A model generated the notes under the pieces. That model saw nothing but the letters and a program-made list of their open reading frames with translations, was not told where the DNA came from and ran no database searches. Shown piece by piece: positions 48,973-59,651 of a stretch of 64,000 bases of DNA. Each line of letters opens with the position of its first letter. Positions within the stretch are counted from its first letter, which is position 1. The translations under genes were made by a program, and so were the position numbers. The DNA comes from Phascolarctobacterium sp. ET69. GTDB taxonomy: Bacteria; Bacillota; Negativicutes; Acidaminococcales; Acidaminococcaceae. The DNA is taken from positions 248,001 to 312,000 of the forward strand of contig NZ_JAMBLR010000002.1 in the NCBI RefSeq assembly GCF_023336935.1. The letters are read 5' to 3'.

Positions 48973-50157
48973 ATGACAGAAAAATTATTTGAAAACGATG
49001 CTTATTTATGGGAATGTGAGGCTGTGGTTACCGCCTGTGAACCCTGCAAAAACGGGTTTGCCGTTGAGCTTGACAAAACGGTGTTCTTCCCCGAAGGGGG
49101 CGGGCAGCTCAGCGACCGCGGCAAGCTGGGCGAGGCTGCCGTTACGCACGTGGCGGAAGAAGGCGGGCGTATTCTGCACTTTTGCGATAAGCCGCTTGCC
49201 GTTGGCAGCACTGTTAAAGCCGTGGTTGACGGCGTGGTGCGCCTTGACCATATGCAGCAGCACTGCGGCGAACATATTTTGTCTTACGCGGCGTGGGAGC
49301 TGTTTGGCGCAAATAATATCGGCTTTCATATGAGCGAAGGGCTGGTAACGATTGACCTCGACAAAGAACTGACGCCGGATGAGCTGGCACAGACGGAGGA
49401 TTTTGCCAACCGTGAAATCTGGCTGGATAAGCCCATCAGCGTAAGCTATGTTCCGCATACCGCTTTAGATAACTACACCATGCGCAAAAAGAACACCAGG
49501 CTTACGGGTACGCTGCGTTTGGTAAGCGTGGAAGGCGGCGATATCTGCACCTGCTGTGGCACGCACCCAAACAGAACGGGCGCGGTGGGCAGCATTCGCA
49601 TTATAAGCGCGGAAAAACATAAACAGGGGCAGCGCATAAGCTTTTTGTGCGGGCGCTGGGCGCTGGAGGATGCACGCCGTAAAAATGCCGCGCTGCGAAA
49701 AACAGGGCAGATGCTTTCGGTTAAAACGGAGCAGGTCCCTGACGCAGTGCAGCGTTTAAAAGGCGAAATTGCCGAGCTTAACGCACGCCTTAAAGAAAAA
49801 ACAATGGCGCTTTATGACGCGCAGCTGCCGCAGTTTTTAAGCACGGCGCGCGTATTGCCGGACGGCAGCCGTTTTGTTGTGGTAACGCCTGAAGATACCG
49901 GCGCAGCGGAAGCCAAATTGCTGCTGCAAAAGGTTACTGCCATGGAAAACCTGCTGGTAGGCATAGTTTACGAGGCAGGCGGCAGAGTAAACTATATGTT
50001 CGGCCACTCGGACGGCGTTAACGCCGACTGCCGCGAATACTGCAAAAAAGCAAACGAAATTTTTAACGGGCGCGGCGGCGGCAAGCCCGATTTTGCACAG
50101 GGCAGCGGCAGCAGCACGGAGGACTGGCAGCAAAAAGCACATACTTTATTGATGTGA
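48973..50157 (+). CDS. Alanyl-tRNA editing protein (AlaX-L type with DHHA1)
   Basis: 394 residues from ATG 48973 (GAGGGG upstream); the frame opens earlier, across the divergent promoter. The N-terminal half is the second additional domain: FFPEGGGQLSDRG, the zinc motif DHMQQHCGEHIL and DICTCCGTHPNRTG. A coiled-coil segment follows (residues about 250-285) and then a DHHA1 domain ending NGRGGGKPDFAQGSG. It hydrolyses mischarged Ser- or Gly-tRNA(Ala) in trans. Confidence 0.93.
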   Translation: MTEKLFENDAYLWECEAVVTACEPCKNGFAVELDKTVFFPEGGGQLSDRGKLGEAAVTHVAEEGGRILHFCDKPLAVGSTVKAVVDGVVRLDHMQQHCGEHILSYAAWELFGANNIGFHMSEGLVTIDLDKELTPDELAQTEDFANREIWLDKPISVSYVPHTALDNYTMRKKNTRLTGTLRLVSVEGGDICTCCGTHPNRTGAVGSIRIISAEKHKQGQRISFLCGRWALEDARRKNAALRKTGQMLSVKTEQVPDAVQRLKGEIAELNARLKEKTMALYDAQLPQFLSTARVLPDGSRFVVVTPEDTGAAEAKLLLQKVTAMENLLVGIVYEAGGRVNYMFGHSDGVNADCREYCKKANEIFNGRGGGKPDFAQGSGSSTEDWQQKAHTLLM

Positions 50158-50175
50158 AAATAAAATAAAACAATT

Positions 50176-50210
50176 AACGGGGCATAATCAAAAGTTATGC
50201 TCCGTTTTGG
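50176..50210 (+). terminator. Terminator of the AlaX-like gene
   Basis: AACGGGGCATAA (50176-50187) pairs with TTATGCTCCGTT (50195-50206) with one wobble, then TTGGTTT. Confidence 0.8.
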
Positions 50211-50272
50211 TTTATAAAGGCGGTTAAAAAACTTTTTACCTCTTTTTTTCACTATTTTGTCAAAAAAGGTAC

Positions 50273-50300
50273 TTGCATTTTTACAAATAACGGATATAAT
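50273..50300 (+). promoter_or_regulatory. SigA promoter of groESL
   Basis: TTGCAT (50273-50278), 16 bp, TATAAT (50295-50300), just upstream of CIRCE. Confidence 0.8.
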
Positions 50301-50311
50301 AATAATTGTAG

Positions 50312-50338
50312 TTAGCACTCGAAGAAAGTGAGTGCTAA
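50312..50338 (+). promoter_or_regulatory. CIRCE operator (HrcA binding site)
   Basis: Perfect consensus TTAGCACTC-N9-GAGTGCTAA located 11 bp after the -10, so HrcA would repress groESL at normal temperature. hrcA itself is not in the window. Confidence 0.97.
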
Positions 50339-50391
50339 CAAGATAAAACGAAATTAATACTAACGTAACTATATTGAAAGGGGAATTACAA

Positions 50392-50676
50392 ATGTTAAAA
50401 CCATTAGCAGACCACATTGTTGTAGAAATTACTACTAAAGAAGAAAAAACTGCCAGCGGTATTTACCTTCCCGATACTGCTTCCAAAGAACGCCCGCAGA
50501 CCGGCAAAGTAATTGCTGTCGGCGCAGGCCGCGTGCTTGATAACGGCACCCGCGTTGCTCCGGAAGTTAAAGTTGGCGAAGAAGTTGTTTTTGCAAAATA
50601 TTCCGGAACCGAATTTAAACTGGACGGCAAAGAATATTTGATTTTGAGCGAACGCGACGTACTTGCCGTACTGTAA
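50392..50676 (+). CDS. groES: Co-chaperonin GroES
   Basis: 94 residues from ATG 50392 (GAAAGGGG upstream). [10 protein letters not shown] at the start, the mobile loop [14 protein letters not shown] and the [16 protein letters not shown] end are standard. It caps GroEL and is co-transcribed with groEL 31 bp downstream. Confidence 0.98.
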   Translation: MLKPLADHIVVEITTKEEKTASGIYLPDTASKERPQTGKVIAVGAGRVLDNGTRVAPEVKVGEEVVFAKYSGTEFKLDGKEYLILSERDVLAVL

Positions 50677-50707
50677 TTGATAAAGAATTTAAAGGAGTGC
50701 ATTTTAA

Positions 50708-52333
<1,626 letters not shown>

Positions 52334-52400
52334 TGACATTTAGCTGAACTTCAGCTAAAATACATCCTTTCAAACTTTTCATAGAACTTCCCCTTACAAC

Positions 52401-52436
52401 AAAACCCCGTGGTTTTTACCGCGGGGTTTTTGCTGT
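52401..52436 (+). terminator. Terminator of groESL
   Basis: AAAACCCCG (52401-52409) and CGGGGTTTT (52422-52430), with an inner GG/CC. Confidence 0.85.
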
Positions 52437-52459
52437 TTATGTGGTTTTAATTTAATGTT

Positions 52460-53188
52460 TTAAATTTCCCTTATAATCTCACGTGCTTTGCCGCACAGCA
52501 GGGGGTAGCTTACTTTACTGGTAAAAAGGCGCTGGCGCACAATGCTTTCGGCGGTTGTTACTGCGGCGACTGCAGGATCGATAACCGGTAAGCCAAGCAC
52601 GCGGCTTAAAGGCTCTGCCAGCCCCAAAAAGGAAAGGCAGCCTAAAACAATGGCTTCGGTGTGCGTTTCACGCATCATTTTCTGACCGCAGGCCAGCAGC
52701 TTTTTAAAGGTGGTTTCTCTGTCCGCCCAGGGCGAGATGCCACTTAAATTAACGGCGGCAATTTGCCCGATGCGTTCCGGGCTTACGCCGAGCGTACGCA
52801 GGAACAGTTTTTTCTCCGGCAGGCGTGCTTCGTCTGCCAGTATTACGCCAAAGCTGCGGCATACATTAAGTGCTGCCAGGCAGGAGGCCTGCGCCCCGCC
52901 GATAACGGGAATGCGCAATGCTTCGCGGCAGGCGTCGATAACAGGGTCGCTGAAGCAGTACAAAACAATGGCGTCAAAACCGGCGTTCTGCCCGTCTGCC
53001 GCAAGCTGCACAATTTCGGGTGCGGCAAGCACAACATCAAGGGCAGAGTTAAGCTCCACACCGGAGTTTTGCGGGCACACCATGGCAAGCTGCGTATCGG
53101 GCGCCGTGTATTCTTCCAGAATGCGGCAGCGCAAAGCCATTTCTTCCTGAGTCATGCCGTAATCTGGGTTGATAATTAAAATTTTCAT
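52460..53188 (-). CDS. Asp/Glu/hydantoin racemase family protein
   Basis: 242 residues from ATG 53188 (GAGGCAG upstream). MKILIINPDYGMTQEE starts the first half; the two catalytic-type cysteines are in IVLYCFSDP and IVLGCLSF, with GGAQAS and PVIDPAVAAV as in hydantoin and allantoin racemases (PF01177). It is the last gene of a six-gene leftward operon with two CE4 hydrolases and an ABC importer. That favours a hydantoin- or imide-type substrate over glutamate racemisation. The substrate is unproven. Confidence 0.85.
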   Translation of the reverse strand: MKILIINPDYGMTQEEMALRCRILEEYTAPDTQLAMVCPQNSGVELNSALDVVLAAPEIVQLAADGQNAGFDAIVLYCFSDPVIDACREALRIPVIGGAQASCLAALNVCRSFGVILADEARLPEKKLFLRTLGVSPERIGQIAAVNLSGISPWADRETTFKKLLACGQKMMRETHTEAIVLGCLSFLGLAEPLSRVLGLPVIDPAVAAVTTAESIVRQRLFTSKVSYPLLCGKAREIIREI

Positions 53189-53196
53189 AAGCTGCC

Positions 53197-53922
53197 TCAC
53201 GATAAAATGGTGGATAAAAATTTACGCGCGCGTTCCGTTTTGGGATTCGCAAAAAATTCCTGCGGCGGCGCACTTTCAATTAAATAGCCTTCGTCCATAA
53301 AATGAATAACATCCGAAACATCGCGGGCAAAGCCCATTTCGTGCGTTACCAGCACCATGGTAATGCCAGTGTTGGCAAGCCCTTTAATAACGTCAAGCAC
53401 TTCTTTTACCATTTCCGGGTCGAGTGCGGAGGTAGGTTCGTCCAAAAGCAGCACTTCTGGTTCCATGGCCATGGCGCGGGCAATGGCAACGCGCTGTTTC
53501 TGTCCGCCGGAAAGACGGCTGGGGTACTGGCCCGATTTATCGCCAAGGCCTACTTTTTCCAGCAGCTTCTGCGCTTTGGCTTCGGCGTCGGCACGGCTCA
53601 GCCCGTTAACAATGCGCGGCGCATAAGCCACGTTTTGCAGCGCCGTCATGTTGGCAAACAAATTAAAATGCTGAAAAACCATGCACGCATTTTTACGGAT
53701 GCTTTCAATTTTTACTTTGCCGCTTAAAATATCGGTGCCGTCAAAAATAATTTTGCCGCTGTCAGGGCGTTCAAGCAGGTTTAAGCAGCGCAGAAGCGTC
53801 GATTTGCCGCTGCCCGAAGGGCCGATAATGGTTACGACTTCGCCTTTATTAATGCTGAGCGAAATATCTTTTAAAACTTGCAGTGTGCCGAAGCTTTTGG
53901 CAAGATGTTCAACTTTAATCAC
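53197..53922 (-). CDS. Polar amino acid ABC transporter, ATP-binding protein
   Basis: 241 residues, GlnQ-like. GPSGSGKSTLLRCLN is Walker A, RLSGGQKQRVAIARAMAM the ABC signature, VLLLDEPTSALDP Walker B and VTHEMGFARDV the H-loop. GTG start at 53922, overlapping the permease end by 8 bp. It powers uptake with the permease and lipoprotein upstream. Confidence 0.96.
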   Translation of the reverse strand: MIKVEHLAKSFGTLQVLKDISLSINKGEVVTIIGPSGSGKSTLLRCLNLLERPDSGKIIFDGTDILSGKVKIESIRKNACMVFQHFNLFANMTALQNVAYAPRIVNGLSRADAEAKAQKLLEKVGLGDKSGQYPSRLSGGQKQRVAIARAMAMEPEVLLLDEPTSALDPEMVKEVLDVIKGLANTGITMVLVTHEMGFARDVSDVIHFMDEGYLIESAPPQEFFANPKTERARKFLSTILS

Positions 53923-54571
53923 TTACGCGCACCTTCCTTTCAAGGTATGCGCCCAAAAGGTTGAGCAGCATTACCAGCACATAATAAACTGCGGCGGCCA
54001 CAATAAAGGCTTCAAACGCGCGGAAGGTTTTGGCCTGAATCAAATCCGCCCAGCGCAGGGTGTCGGCCACTCCGATAACGGAAACAAGGCTGGAATCCTT
54101 CAAAAGCATAATGCTTTCGTTAACGAGCGAGGGCAGTGCGTTTTTAATTGCCTGCGGCAGAATAACGTCAAGAATAAAGCGGTGCGTAGGCACGCCCAGC
54201 GACATGGAGGCTTCCCACTGGCCGCGGTCTACGGAAAGGATGCCGCCGCGCAGCGCTTCGGAGATATAGGCGGCGGAGTTCAGCCCGAAGGAAAGCACGC
54301 CTGCTTCCAGCGCGCTGATGGTATAGCCCGTAAGCTGCGGCGTAGCAAAATAGATGAGCATAAGCTGAACCAGAAGCGGCGTGCCGCGGAAAACGGAGAT
54401 GTACGCTTTGGCAAGGAAGGAAAATACCTTGTTGTGCGAAAGCGTGATAAGCGCTAAAATAAAGCCCCCCAAAAAGCCGATAAGGGTGGAAAAGAACGTA
54501 AATTTAATGGTAATCCATACGGCTGAGGCTAAAAGCGGCAGGTATGGGTCAAGTACGGAAAAATCAAGCAT
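53915..54571 (-). CDS. Polar amino acid ABC transporter, permease
   Basis: 218 residues with about five membrane helices. It carries the family's FRGTPLLVQLMLIYF block and the EAA loop EASMSLGVPTHRFILDVILPQA that docks the ATPase. AAAGGAG precedes ATG 54571. A hairpin at 54594-54619 separates it from the binding-protein gene. Confidence 0.95.
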   Translation of the reverse strand: MLDFSVLDPYLPLLASAVWITIKFTFFSTLIGFLGGFILALITLSHNKVFSFLAKAYISVFRGTPLLVQLMLIYFATPQLTGYTISALEAGVLSFGLNSAAYISEALRGGILSVDRGQWEASMSLGVPTHRFILDVILPQAIKNALPSLVNESIMLLKDSSLVSVIGVADTLRWADLIQAKTFRAFEAFIVAAAVYYVLVMLLNLLGAYLERKVRVSD

Positions 54572-54593
54572 AATGTTGCTCCTTTAAGTTAAA

Positions 54594-54619
54594 GCCCGGC
54601 AGTACAGCGCACTGCCGGG
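54594..54619 (-). terminator. Intra-operon hairpin between binding protein and permease
   Basis: Perfect 9-bp arms CCCGGCAGT (54595-54603) and ACTGCCGGG (54611-54619) with little T run. Such hairpins usually stabilise the binding-protein mRNA or cut readthrough, so the binding protein is made in excess. Confidence 0.6.
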
Positions 54620-54625
54620 TTGGTT

Positions 54626-55462
54626 TTATTTTGCAATCTCGAGTTTGGCAATGGCTTCTTCATATTGTTTGGTAGCCGTTTCGCCAAGGTGCTTAACCAG
54701 AATTTTGTGCATTTCGCCGTTTTTCTGCATTTCTTTTAAAATGCCGTCCACCGTGGCAACATCTTTAGAGCCTTTCGGCAGCGCAATGGCAAAAGTATCG
54801 GCGTAAACAATCGGCAGGTTTAAGGTGTGCATTTCCAGTTTATCGTTCTGGCTGATGAATACGGCGGCCTGTGCTGCGTCAAACAAGCCAGCGGCAAGGC
54901 GTCCGTTTAAAATGTCCTGCACAACCAGCGGCGTGTTGTCAAGTTCCACAACTTCAATGCCGCCTGCGTCTTTCAGCTCCTGTACATAGGTGGTGCCCAT
55001 GGAAGCGCCTGCTTTCTGGCCTTTAAGTTTTTCAAAGCTGTCGTAGCCTGCGCCTTTCTGGCAGATAATGGCTTTCATCGGGTAGTAGTAAGGTTCGGTA
55101 AAGTCAAGCACTTCTTTGCGCTCGTCCGTGGGGCTGATGGCCGATACAATCATATCGGCGCGGCCGCTTTGCAGAGTGGGCACAAGGGAAGCGAATTTCA
55201 TGTCGGTGAAGGTAACTTCTTTGCCGAGCTTCTGTCCGATATAACGGGCAATATCAATATCGACGCCGACATAATCGTGCGTACCCTCCTTAACGCTTTC
55301 AAATGGCGGGAAGGTGGCGTTAATGGCAATGGTAAGCTTGCCGTTTGCCGCTTCCTTCGGAGCGTCGGCCTTATCGCTGCCGCCGCAGCCGGCTGCTGCC
55401 AGTGCAAGCATTGCTGCCGCACCTAAAGCTAATAATTTTTTGGTAAGTTTTTTGCTGAACAT
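54626..55462 (-). CDS. Amino-acid-type ABC transporter substrate-binding lipoprotein
   Basis: 278 residues. The signal peptide ends in a lipobox (LALAAAGCGG) and is followed by a periplasmic binding protein type 2 domain: INATFPPFES, VGVDIDIARYIGQKLG, MIVSAISPTDERKE and a GASMGTTYVQEL hinge. Such proteins bind glutamine, cystine or other polar amino acids; here the ligand may be an N-modified or cyclic amide given the neighbours. GAGGGG lies before the ATG. Confidence 0.93.
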   Translation of the reverse strand: MFSKKLTKKLLALGAAAMLALAAAGCGGSDKADAPKEAANGKLTIAINATFPPFESVKEGTHDYVGVDIDIARYIGQKLGKEVTFTDMKFASLVPTLQSGRADMIVSAISPTDERKEVLDFTEPYYYPMKAIICQKGAGYDSFEKLKGQKAGASMGTTYVQELKDAGGIEVVELDNTPLVVQDILNGRLAAGLFDAAQAAVFISQNDKLEMHTLNLPIVYADTFAIALPKGSKDVATVDGILKEMQKNGEMHKILVKHLGETATKQYEEAIAKLEIAK

Positions 55463-55512
55463 TTTTTAAACCCCTCTCATCTTTTTATTTATTGCAGGCG
55501 CAAGCGCCCAAA

Positions 55513-56334
55513 TCAGGCAAATTCGGTAAAGCCGTTCTGCGCCAGCACCCAGCGTGCGGCCTGTTCGTCGGTGCAAATCCAGGCGCCGTTGTCCCTGGCG
55601 TAGCGTATAAAATCGCGCAGGGCGCGCACATAGCCGGGGCGGCCAATAAACTGCGGGTGCATTACAAAATTCATCATGCGTCCTTCGTCGGCAAGCCCGT
55701 CAAATTCTTCCATCCAAATGCCGGTCATTTCGCGCCCGCTGCGCAGGTAGTGGTGTTCCGGCGCCTGAATGGTGTACATATCGTAGCTGGTGTCATCCAC
55801 TATGCCGTCTTTGGGCAGTTCCACAATGGGCACGGTTTTGCCGTTTATTTTGTGCAGGAACGGCCCGTCGTTATCGCGCCAGTTGGAGGAATAAATATAT
55901 CCCCTGTCCAGCCACAGCTGAAGGTGAAAATCGTATATAAAGCCGTCTGGGGAACGCTGGCCAACCATCTGCCTGCCGGTAAGGCCTTTAATGATGTTTT
56001 CGGCCTTTGCCATCAGCGCGTTTTCTTTTTCGTAAGTATCGTAAACTTCGTGCAGGTAGCCGTGGTAGGCAATTTCGTGCCCGCAGGCGGCAATGCATTT
56101 AATAACTTCCGGGTGAAGCTCCGCAGTGTAGGCCGTGGTAAAAAATGTGGCGTGCTGATTTTCTTCTTCCAGCATCCGCAAAATGCGGGGAATGCCCTGC
56201 TTTACGGAATACAGCCCGCGGCTTAGGTTGGCGGGGTGGTTTTTGTTGATTTCGTTGCGCGTAAGCCACAGCGTTTCGGCGTCGATATCGAAAGAAAGCA
56301 TCAGCGCAAGGCGTTTGTTATTTGGCCACAGCAT
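55513..56334 (-). CDS. CE4 polysaccharide deacetylase-fold hydrolase, HpPgdA-like, second copy
   Basis: 273 residues from ATG 56334 (AAAGGAGG upstream, inside the end of the first copy; 17-bp overlap). LALMLSFDIDAETLW supplies the catalytic and metal Asp, EIAYHGYLHEVY the metal His pair, and VGQRSP the third motif. NLSRGLYSVKQGI and the C-terminal NFVMHPQFIGRPGYV match HpPgdA-like enzymes, a group that includes cyclic imide hydrolases. Lacking a signal peptide, it is likely cytosolic, which argues against peptidoglycan as substrate. Paralogous to the gene upstream. Confidence 0.87.
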   Translation of the reverse strand: MLWPNNKRLALMLSFDIDAETLWLTRNEINKNHPANLSRGLYSVKQGIPRILRMLEEENQHATFFTTAYTAELHPEVIKCIAACGHEIAYHGYLHEVYDTYEKENALMAKAENIIKGLTGRQMVGQRSPDGFIYDFHLQLWLDRGYIYSSNWRDNDGPFLHKINGKTVPIVELPKDGIVDDTSYDMYTIQAPEHHYLRSGREMTGIWMEEFDGLADEGRMMNFVMHPQFIGRPGYVRALRDFIRYARDNGAWICTDEQAARWVLAQNGFTEFA

Positions 56335-57184
56335 CGGCGTCAGCCTCCTTTCCGTTTTGCGCCAGCACATAGCGCGCAACTTCTTCGCAGCCGGCAATCC
56401 ACGCACCGTTTTGGCGCATGTAAAGCACCAGTCGCTCCAGCATGCGGATGCGGCTTGAGCGCCCAATCAGCTGCGGGTGCAGCTTAAGGCACATAATTTT
56501 GTCGCCCTCGTTTGCCAGTTCGTCAAAGGCGTCCTTCCACATGTTGTAAACATATTCTGCCGGGTAGCTGCAGGTAATGGTGTGCGCATCGGCGTACGAA
56601 AAATAAAAGAACGAAAAATCGTCAAAGCCGGGTTCGGTAGGCAGCTCCACAACAGGGTGTTCACCTTCGTGGATATATGCCCAGTCGCAGTCTTTTAAGG
56701 TGCTGCTGTATAAATAACCGCGTTTTTGCATCAGCTTAACGCCGTAAGTCTGCAAGGTATCAAGCGGGGCGCGGTGGCCAACTACTTTTTTGCCGCTGAT
56801 GGCTTCAAGAATGGCTTCCGCTTTTGCCATATTGGCTTCTTCTTCCGCTTCTGATATGCCGGGGCGCGCGTCGTGCGCATAGCCGTGGTAGGCAAGCTCG
56901 TGCCCTGCGGCGGCAATTTGTTTTACTTCGTCCGCGTATTTTTCGGCAACAATACCGGGCACAAAAAACGTGGTTTTAATGTTCTGGCGCGCCAGCATGT
57001 CAAGGCAGCGCTTTAAGCCTTCGTGCGGCCCGTACTGCCCGCGCGAAATATCCGAAAAGCCGAGCGTACTCTGCCCGGTTACGGAATAACGCAGGTATTC
57101 GGCGTCAAAATCAAAGGTCAACAAAACGGCAATGCGCTTGCCGTGCGGCCATTTGATACCGTCACCGTTTTTTAAGGTAATCAA
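56318..57184 (-). CDS. CE4 polysaccharide deacetylase-fold hydrolase, HpPgdA-like, first copy
   Basis: 288 residues. TTG 57184 is chosen because AGGAGG lies 8 nt upstream; the frame extends to 57226 but that region holds the ribosome site. IAVLLTFDFDAEYLRYS, ELAYHGYAHDARPG, KKVVGHRAPLDTL and LKLHPQLIGRSSRIRML correspond block by block to the second copy. First gene of the operon, with a promoter at 57253-57281. No signal peptide, so cytosolic action on an imported compound is likely. Confidence 0.87.
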   Translation of the reverse strand: MITLKNGDGIKWPHGKRIAVLLTFDFDAEYLRYSVTGQSTLGFSDISRGQYGPHEGLKRCLDMLARQNIKTTFFVPGIVAEKYADEVKQIAAAGHELAYHGYAHDARPGISEAEEEANMAKAEAILEAISGKKVVGHRAPLDTLQTYGVKLMQKRGYLYSSTLKDCDWAYIHEGEHPVVELPTEPGFDDFSFFYFSYADAHTITCSYPAEYVYNMWKDAFDELANEGDKIMCLKLHPQLIGRSSRIRMLERLVLYMRQNGAWIAGCEEVARYVLAQNGKEADADAVAK

Positions 57185-57252
57185 TTTTATTTCCTCCTGC
57201 TTGTTACAGGTGCATTTTAAAAACATGCTGCTGTATTTTTATTAATAGTAAA

Positions 57253-57281
57253 ATTATATCACAAGCATTTGCAATAAACAA
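57253..57281 (-). promoter_or_regulatory. Promoter of the CE4/ABC/racemase operon
   Basis: Minus strand TTGTTT (57281-57276), 17 bp, TATAAT (57258-57253). Confidence 0.6.
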
Positions 57282-57324
57282 TTTAATATATAATTGATTT
57301 AATTTTTTGATAATATTATTCAAA

Positions 57325-57357
57325 TAAAAAATCCCGCTTGTTTGCGGGATTTTTTAT
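57325..57357. terminator. Terminator of the MATE gene
   Basis: AAAAATCCCGC and GCGGGATTTTTT arms (57327-57355), with T runs on both strands. Confidence 0.85.
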
Positions 57358-57384
57358 TGAAATTTTGAAACTGCTTTTATTTTT

Positions 57385-58737
57385 TTAGGTATGTTTCTGC
57401 TTCGCTTTTGCAAGCAAATCCTTGCTGAAGCGTTTGATAATTATAACGGAAAGCACGGCGCAGACTATTGCCGTCAGCGGGTAGTTAAGCCATAAGCCGT
57501 CAAGCCCGAGCGGAAAAAGCACAATAAGTATCAGCGCGGGCGCGGCAAACGCTGTAACAACGGAAATAACCGAAGCCTGCAAGTATTTGCCAACCGCCGT
57601 CATGTAGCTTTCGGTTGCCAGTGAAACCCAGCGTGCCAGATACGCTACTGCAAATATGGGTACGGCAGCAGCGGCAAGGGTTAAAAGCCTGCTGTCGCCA
57701 TCGGGCACAAAAAACTGGGTAATTTTAAGCGGAAACAGTATCATCACCGCTGCCGATATAAGTGATACGCCGGCCGCCGTTCCGTAGCAGTAGCGCTCTA
57801 TCTGGCTGATGCGCCGCGAATTGCCAGCACCCCAGTTGTAGCCAACCGCAGGCTGCAAGGCGTCGCACATGCCGTATAAAAACTCCGTAATAAAGCTGTC
57901 GGCGTACATTAAAACGCCGTATACCGAAACCGCCGTGGTGCCGCCGAAGCGCAGCAGCAAAAAGTTCATCATTATCGAAGTTAAGCGCCCGGAAACATTG
58001 TTTAAAAATATCGGGCAGCCGCATACAAAAATATTGGCAATCATCGCCGCTGAAAAACTGGGACGGCAGAATTTAAGCTGCAAATATCCCCGCCAAAACG
58101 GATACAGCGATACAGCTGCTCCTGCCATCATGGCAAGGCTGGAAGCAAAAGCCGCTGCCCAAATGCCCCAGCCGAAAACGGCAAGAAATAAAAATTCCAG
58201 CACAAAGCTGATAACCGCCATGCCTATATTAAGGAACATACTGGTGCGTATTTGCCCGCAGATGCGCAGGTAGCTGTCTGCGCCGAAAACAATGGTGGTA
58301 ACAGGTGCCGTTAATGCATAAACCCGCAGGTAGCTTAACGCCAGCGCATGCAGCTCGCCCTTTGCGCCCAACAGCGAAAGCAGGTATGGCCCGCCAAAAT
58401 ACAGCAGCGCGCCCACGCCGATACTTGTTAAAAAGGTAAGCACGCAGGAGCAGGTAAAAATATTGTTGGCGGTGTGGTTCTTTTTTTCGCCAAGCTTAAT
58501 GGCAATAGGCACGGAAGAACCGACGCCGATTAAATCAGACAGCGAAAAATTAATGATTACAAACGGCAAAGCAAGGTTCAGCGCGGCAAACGCCGTTTCA
58601 CCAAGATAGCGGCCTATAAAAATGCCGTCTACCATGTAAAACAGCACCGAAGCCAGCATGCCCACCGCTCCCGGCCCGGCCGTAATTAAAAACAGCCTGC
58701 CCGGCGGCATATGCGTAAATAAAAATCTGGTGTTCAT
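57385..58737 (-). CDS. MATE family efflux transporter
   Basis: 450 residues, twelve membrane helices in two halves. MLASVLFYMVDGIFIGRYLG and the second-half YGVLMYADSFITEFLYGMCDALQPAVGYNWGAG, described in parts, carry the family's conserved Asp and GYNxGA motif. It exports cationic compounds with sodium or protons. GCGAGG precedes the ATG. Single gene with its own terminator. Confidence 0.94.
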   Translation of the reverse strand: MNTRFLFTHMPPGRLFLITAGPGAVGMLASVLFYMVDGIFIGRYLGETAFAALNLALPFVIINFSLSDLIGVGSSVPIAIKLGEKKNHTANNIFTCSCVLTFLTSIGVGALLYFGGPYLLSLLGAKGELHALALSYLRVYALTAPVTTIVFGADSYLRICGQIRTSMFLNIGMAVISFVLEFLFLAVFGWGIWAAAFASSLAMMAGAAVSLYPFWRGYLQLKFCRPSFSAAMIANIFVCGCPIFLNNVSGRLTSIMMNFLLLRFGGTTAVSVYGVLMYADSFITEFLYGMCDALQPAVGYNWGAGNSRRISQIERYCYGTAAGVSLISAAVMILFPLKITQFFVPDGDSRLLTLAAAAVPIFAVAYLARWVSLATESYMTAVGKYLQASVISVVTAFAAPALILIVLFPLGLDGLWLNYPLTAIVCAVLSVIIIKRFSKDLLAKAKQKHT

Positions 58738-58910
58738 AAAAACCTCGCTTAAAGTATGGTAACGGTTTAAAATTTATAAATTTACAATTTTATTATATTA
58801 TTGCCAAAAGGGCGCGGTCAATCTCCGCCGCGATATTTTACAAAACTGCATTTAACGCCGCATTGCTCTGTGCTATACTTATTACAGAAGGTTATAAAAG
58901 GAGCATCAGC

Positions 58911-59537
58911 ATGAAACAGGTAATTTTATCATGCCCAACACTAAAAAAAGAAATACTGCATTTAATTGATGAACTGAATCTCGATACGCCGGTGTATTTT
59001 CTGCCGAAGCGCCTGCACAGCAATCCGCAGGAGCTGGCAGAGTATTTGCAGAACACCATCGACAGTTTTGCCAACGTAGACCGCATTTTAATCTGCGTAA
59101 GCGGCTGCGGCGGCGGAACGGCAAAGTTAAGGGCAACTACGGCAGAACTTGTAATACCCAAAACGCGCGACTGTGTGGATATTTTGCTTTCCAAAACGGA
59201 TATAAAAAGCATTAACCGCGCGCCCAAAGGCATTTTTATGACGGAAAGCTGGCTTGATTTTATGCGCAGCGGCAGCCTGAACCTTGAAACGCAGATTGCC
59301 GAAAAGGGTGAGGAAGAAGGCAAGGCTTACCTGCGCAAAATGTTTAAGGGCTTTGAGCATTTTTACGTTGTGGATACCGGCACTTACAATACGCAGGCTG
59401 TTGTTGACGAACTGAAGCCGCTTGTAGATGTGCTTGACGGCACGATTGAAGTTGTTGGCGGCGGTTACAGCATTTTGCGCAAGCTGCTTACGGGCGATAT
59501 TGACGGCGATTTCCGCGTTATTGCCAAAGAAGGGTAA
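58911..59537 (+). CDS. DUF1638 domain protein
   Basis: 208 residues from ATG 58911 (AAAAGGAG upstream). VILSCPTLKKEILHLI, ILICVSGCGGGTAKLRATT and a YYVVDTGTYN-like late block fit DUF1638, a family often found beside corrinoid methyltransferases. No such partner is nearby, so the role is open. Single gene between MATE and guaA. Confidence 0.82.
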   Translation: MKQVILSCPTLKKEILHLIDELNLDTPVYFLPKRLHSNPQELAEYLQNTIDSFANVDRILICVSGCGGGTAKLRATTAELVIPKTRDCVDILLSKTDIKSINRAPKGIFMTESWLDFMRSGSLNLETQIAEKGEEEGKAYLRKMFKGFEHFYVVDTGTYNTQAVVDELKPLVDVLDGTIEVVGGGYSILRKLLTGDIDGDFRVIAKEG

Positions 59538-59651
59538 ACAGCCTGTAAACCCTTGCAAAAGCGGGCATTTTGTTTGCTTTTTTACACTTAATATTGTAAA
59601 ATTAAAAGATAAAGAAAAACGTAAAAAACTTTACAGGAGGATGAAGCCGTT

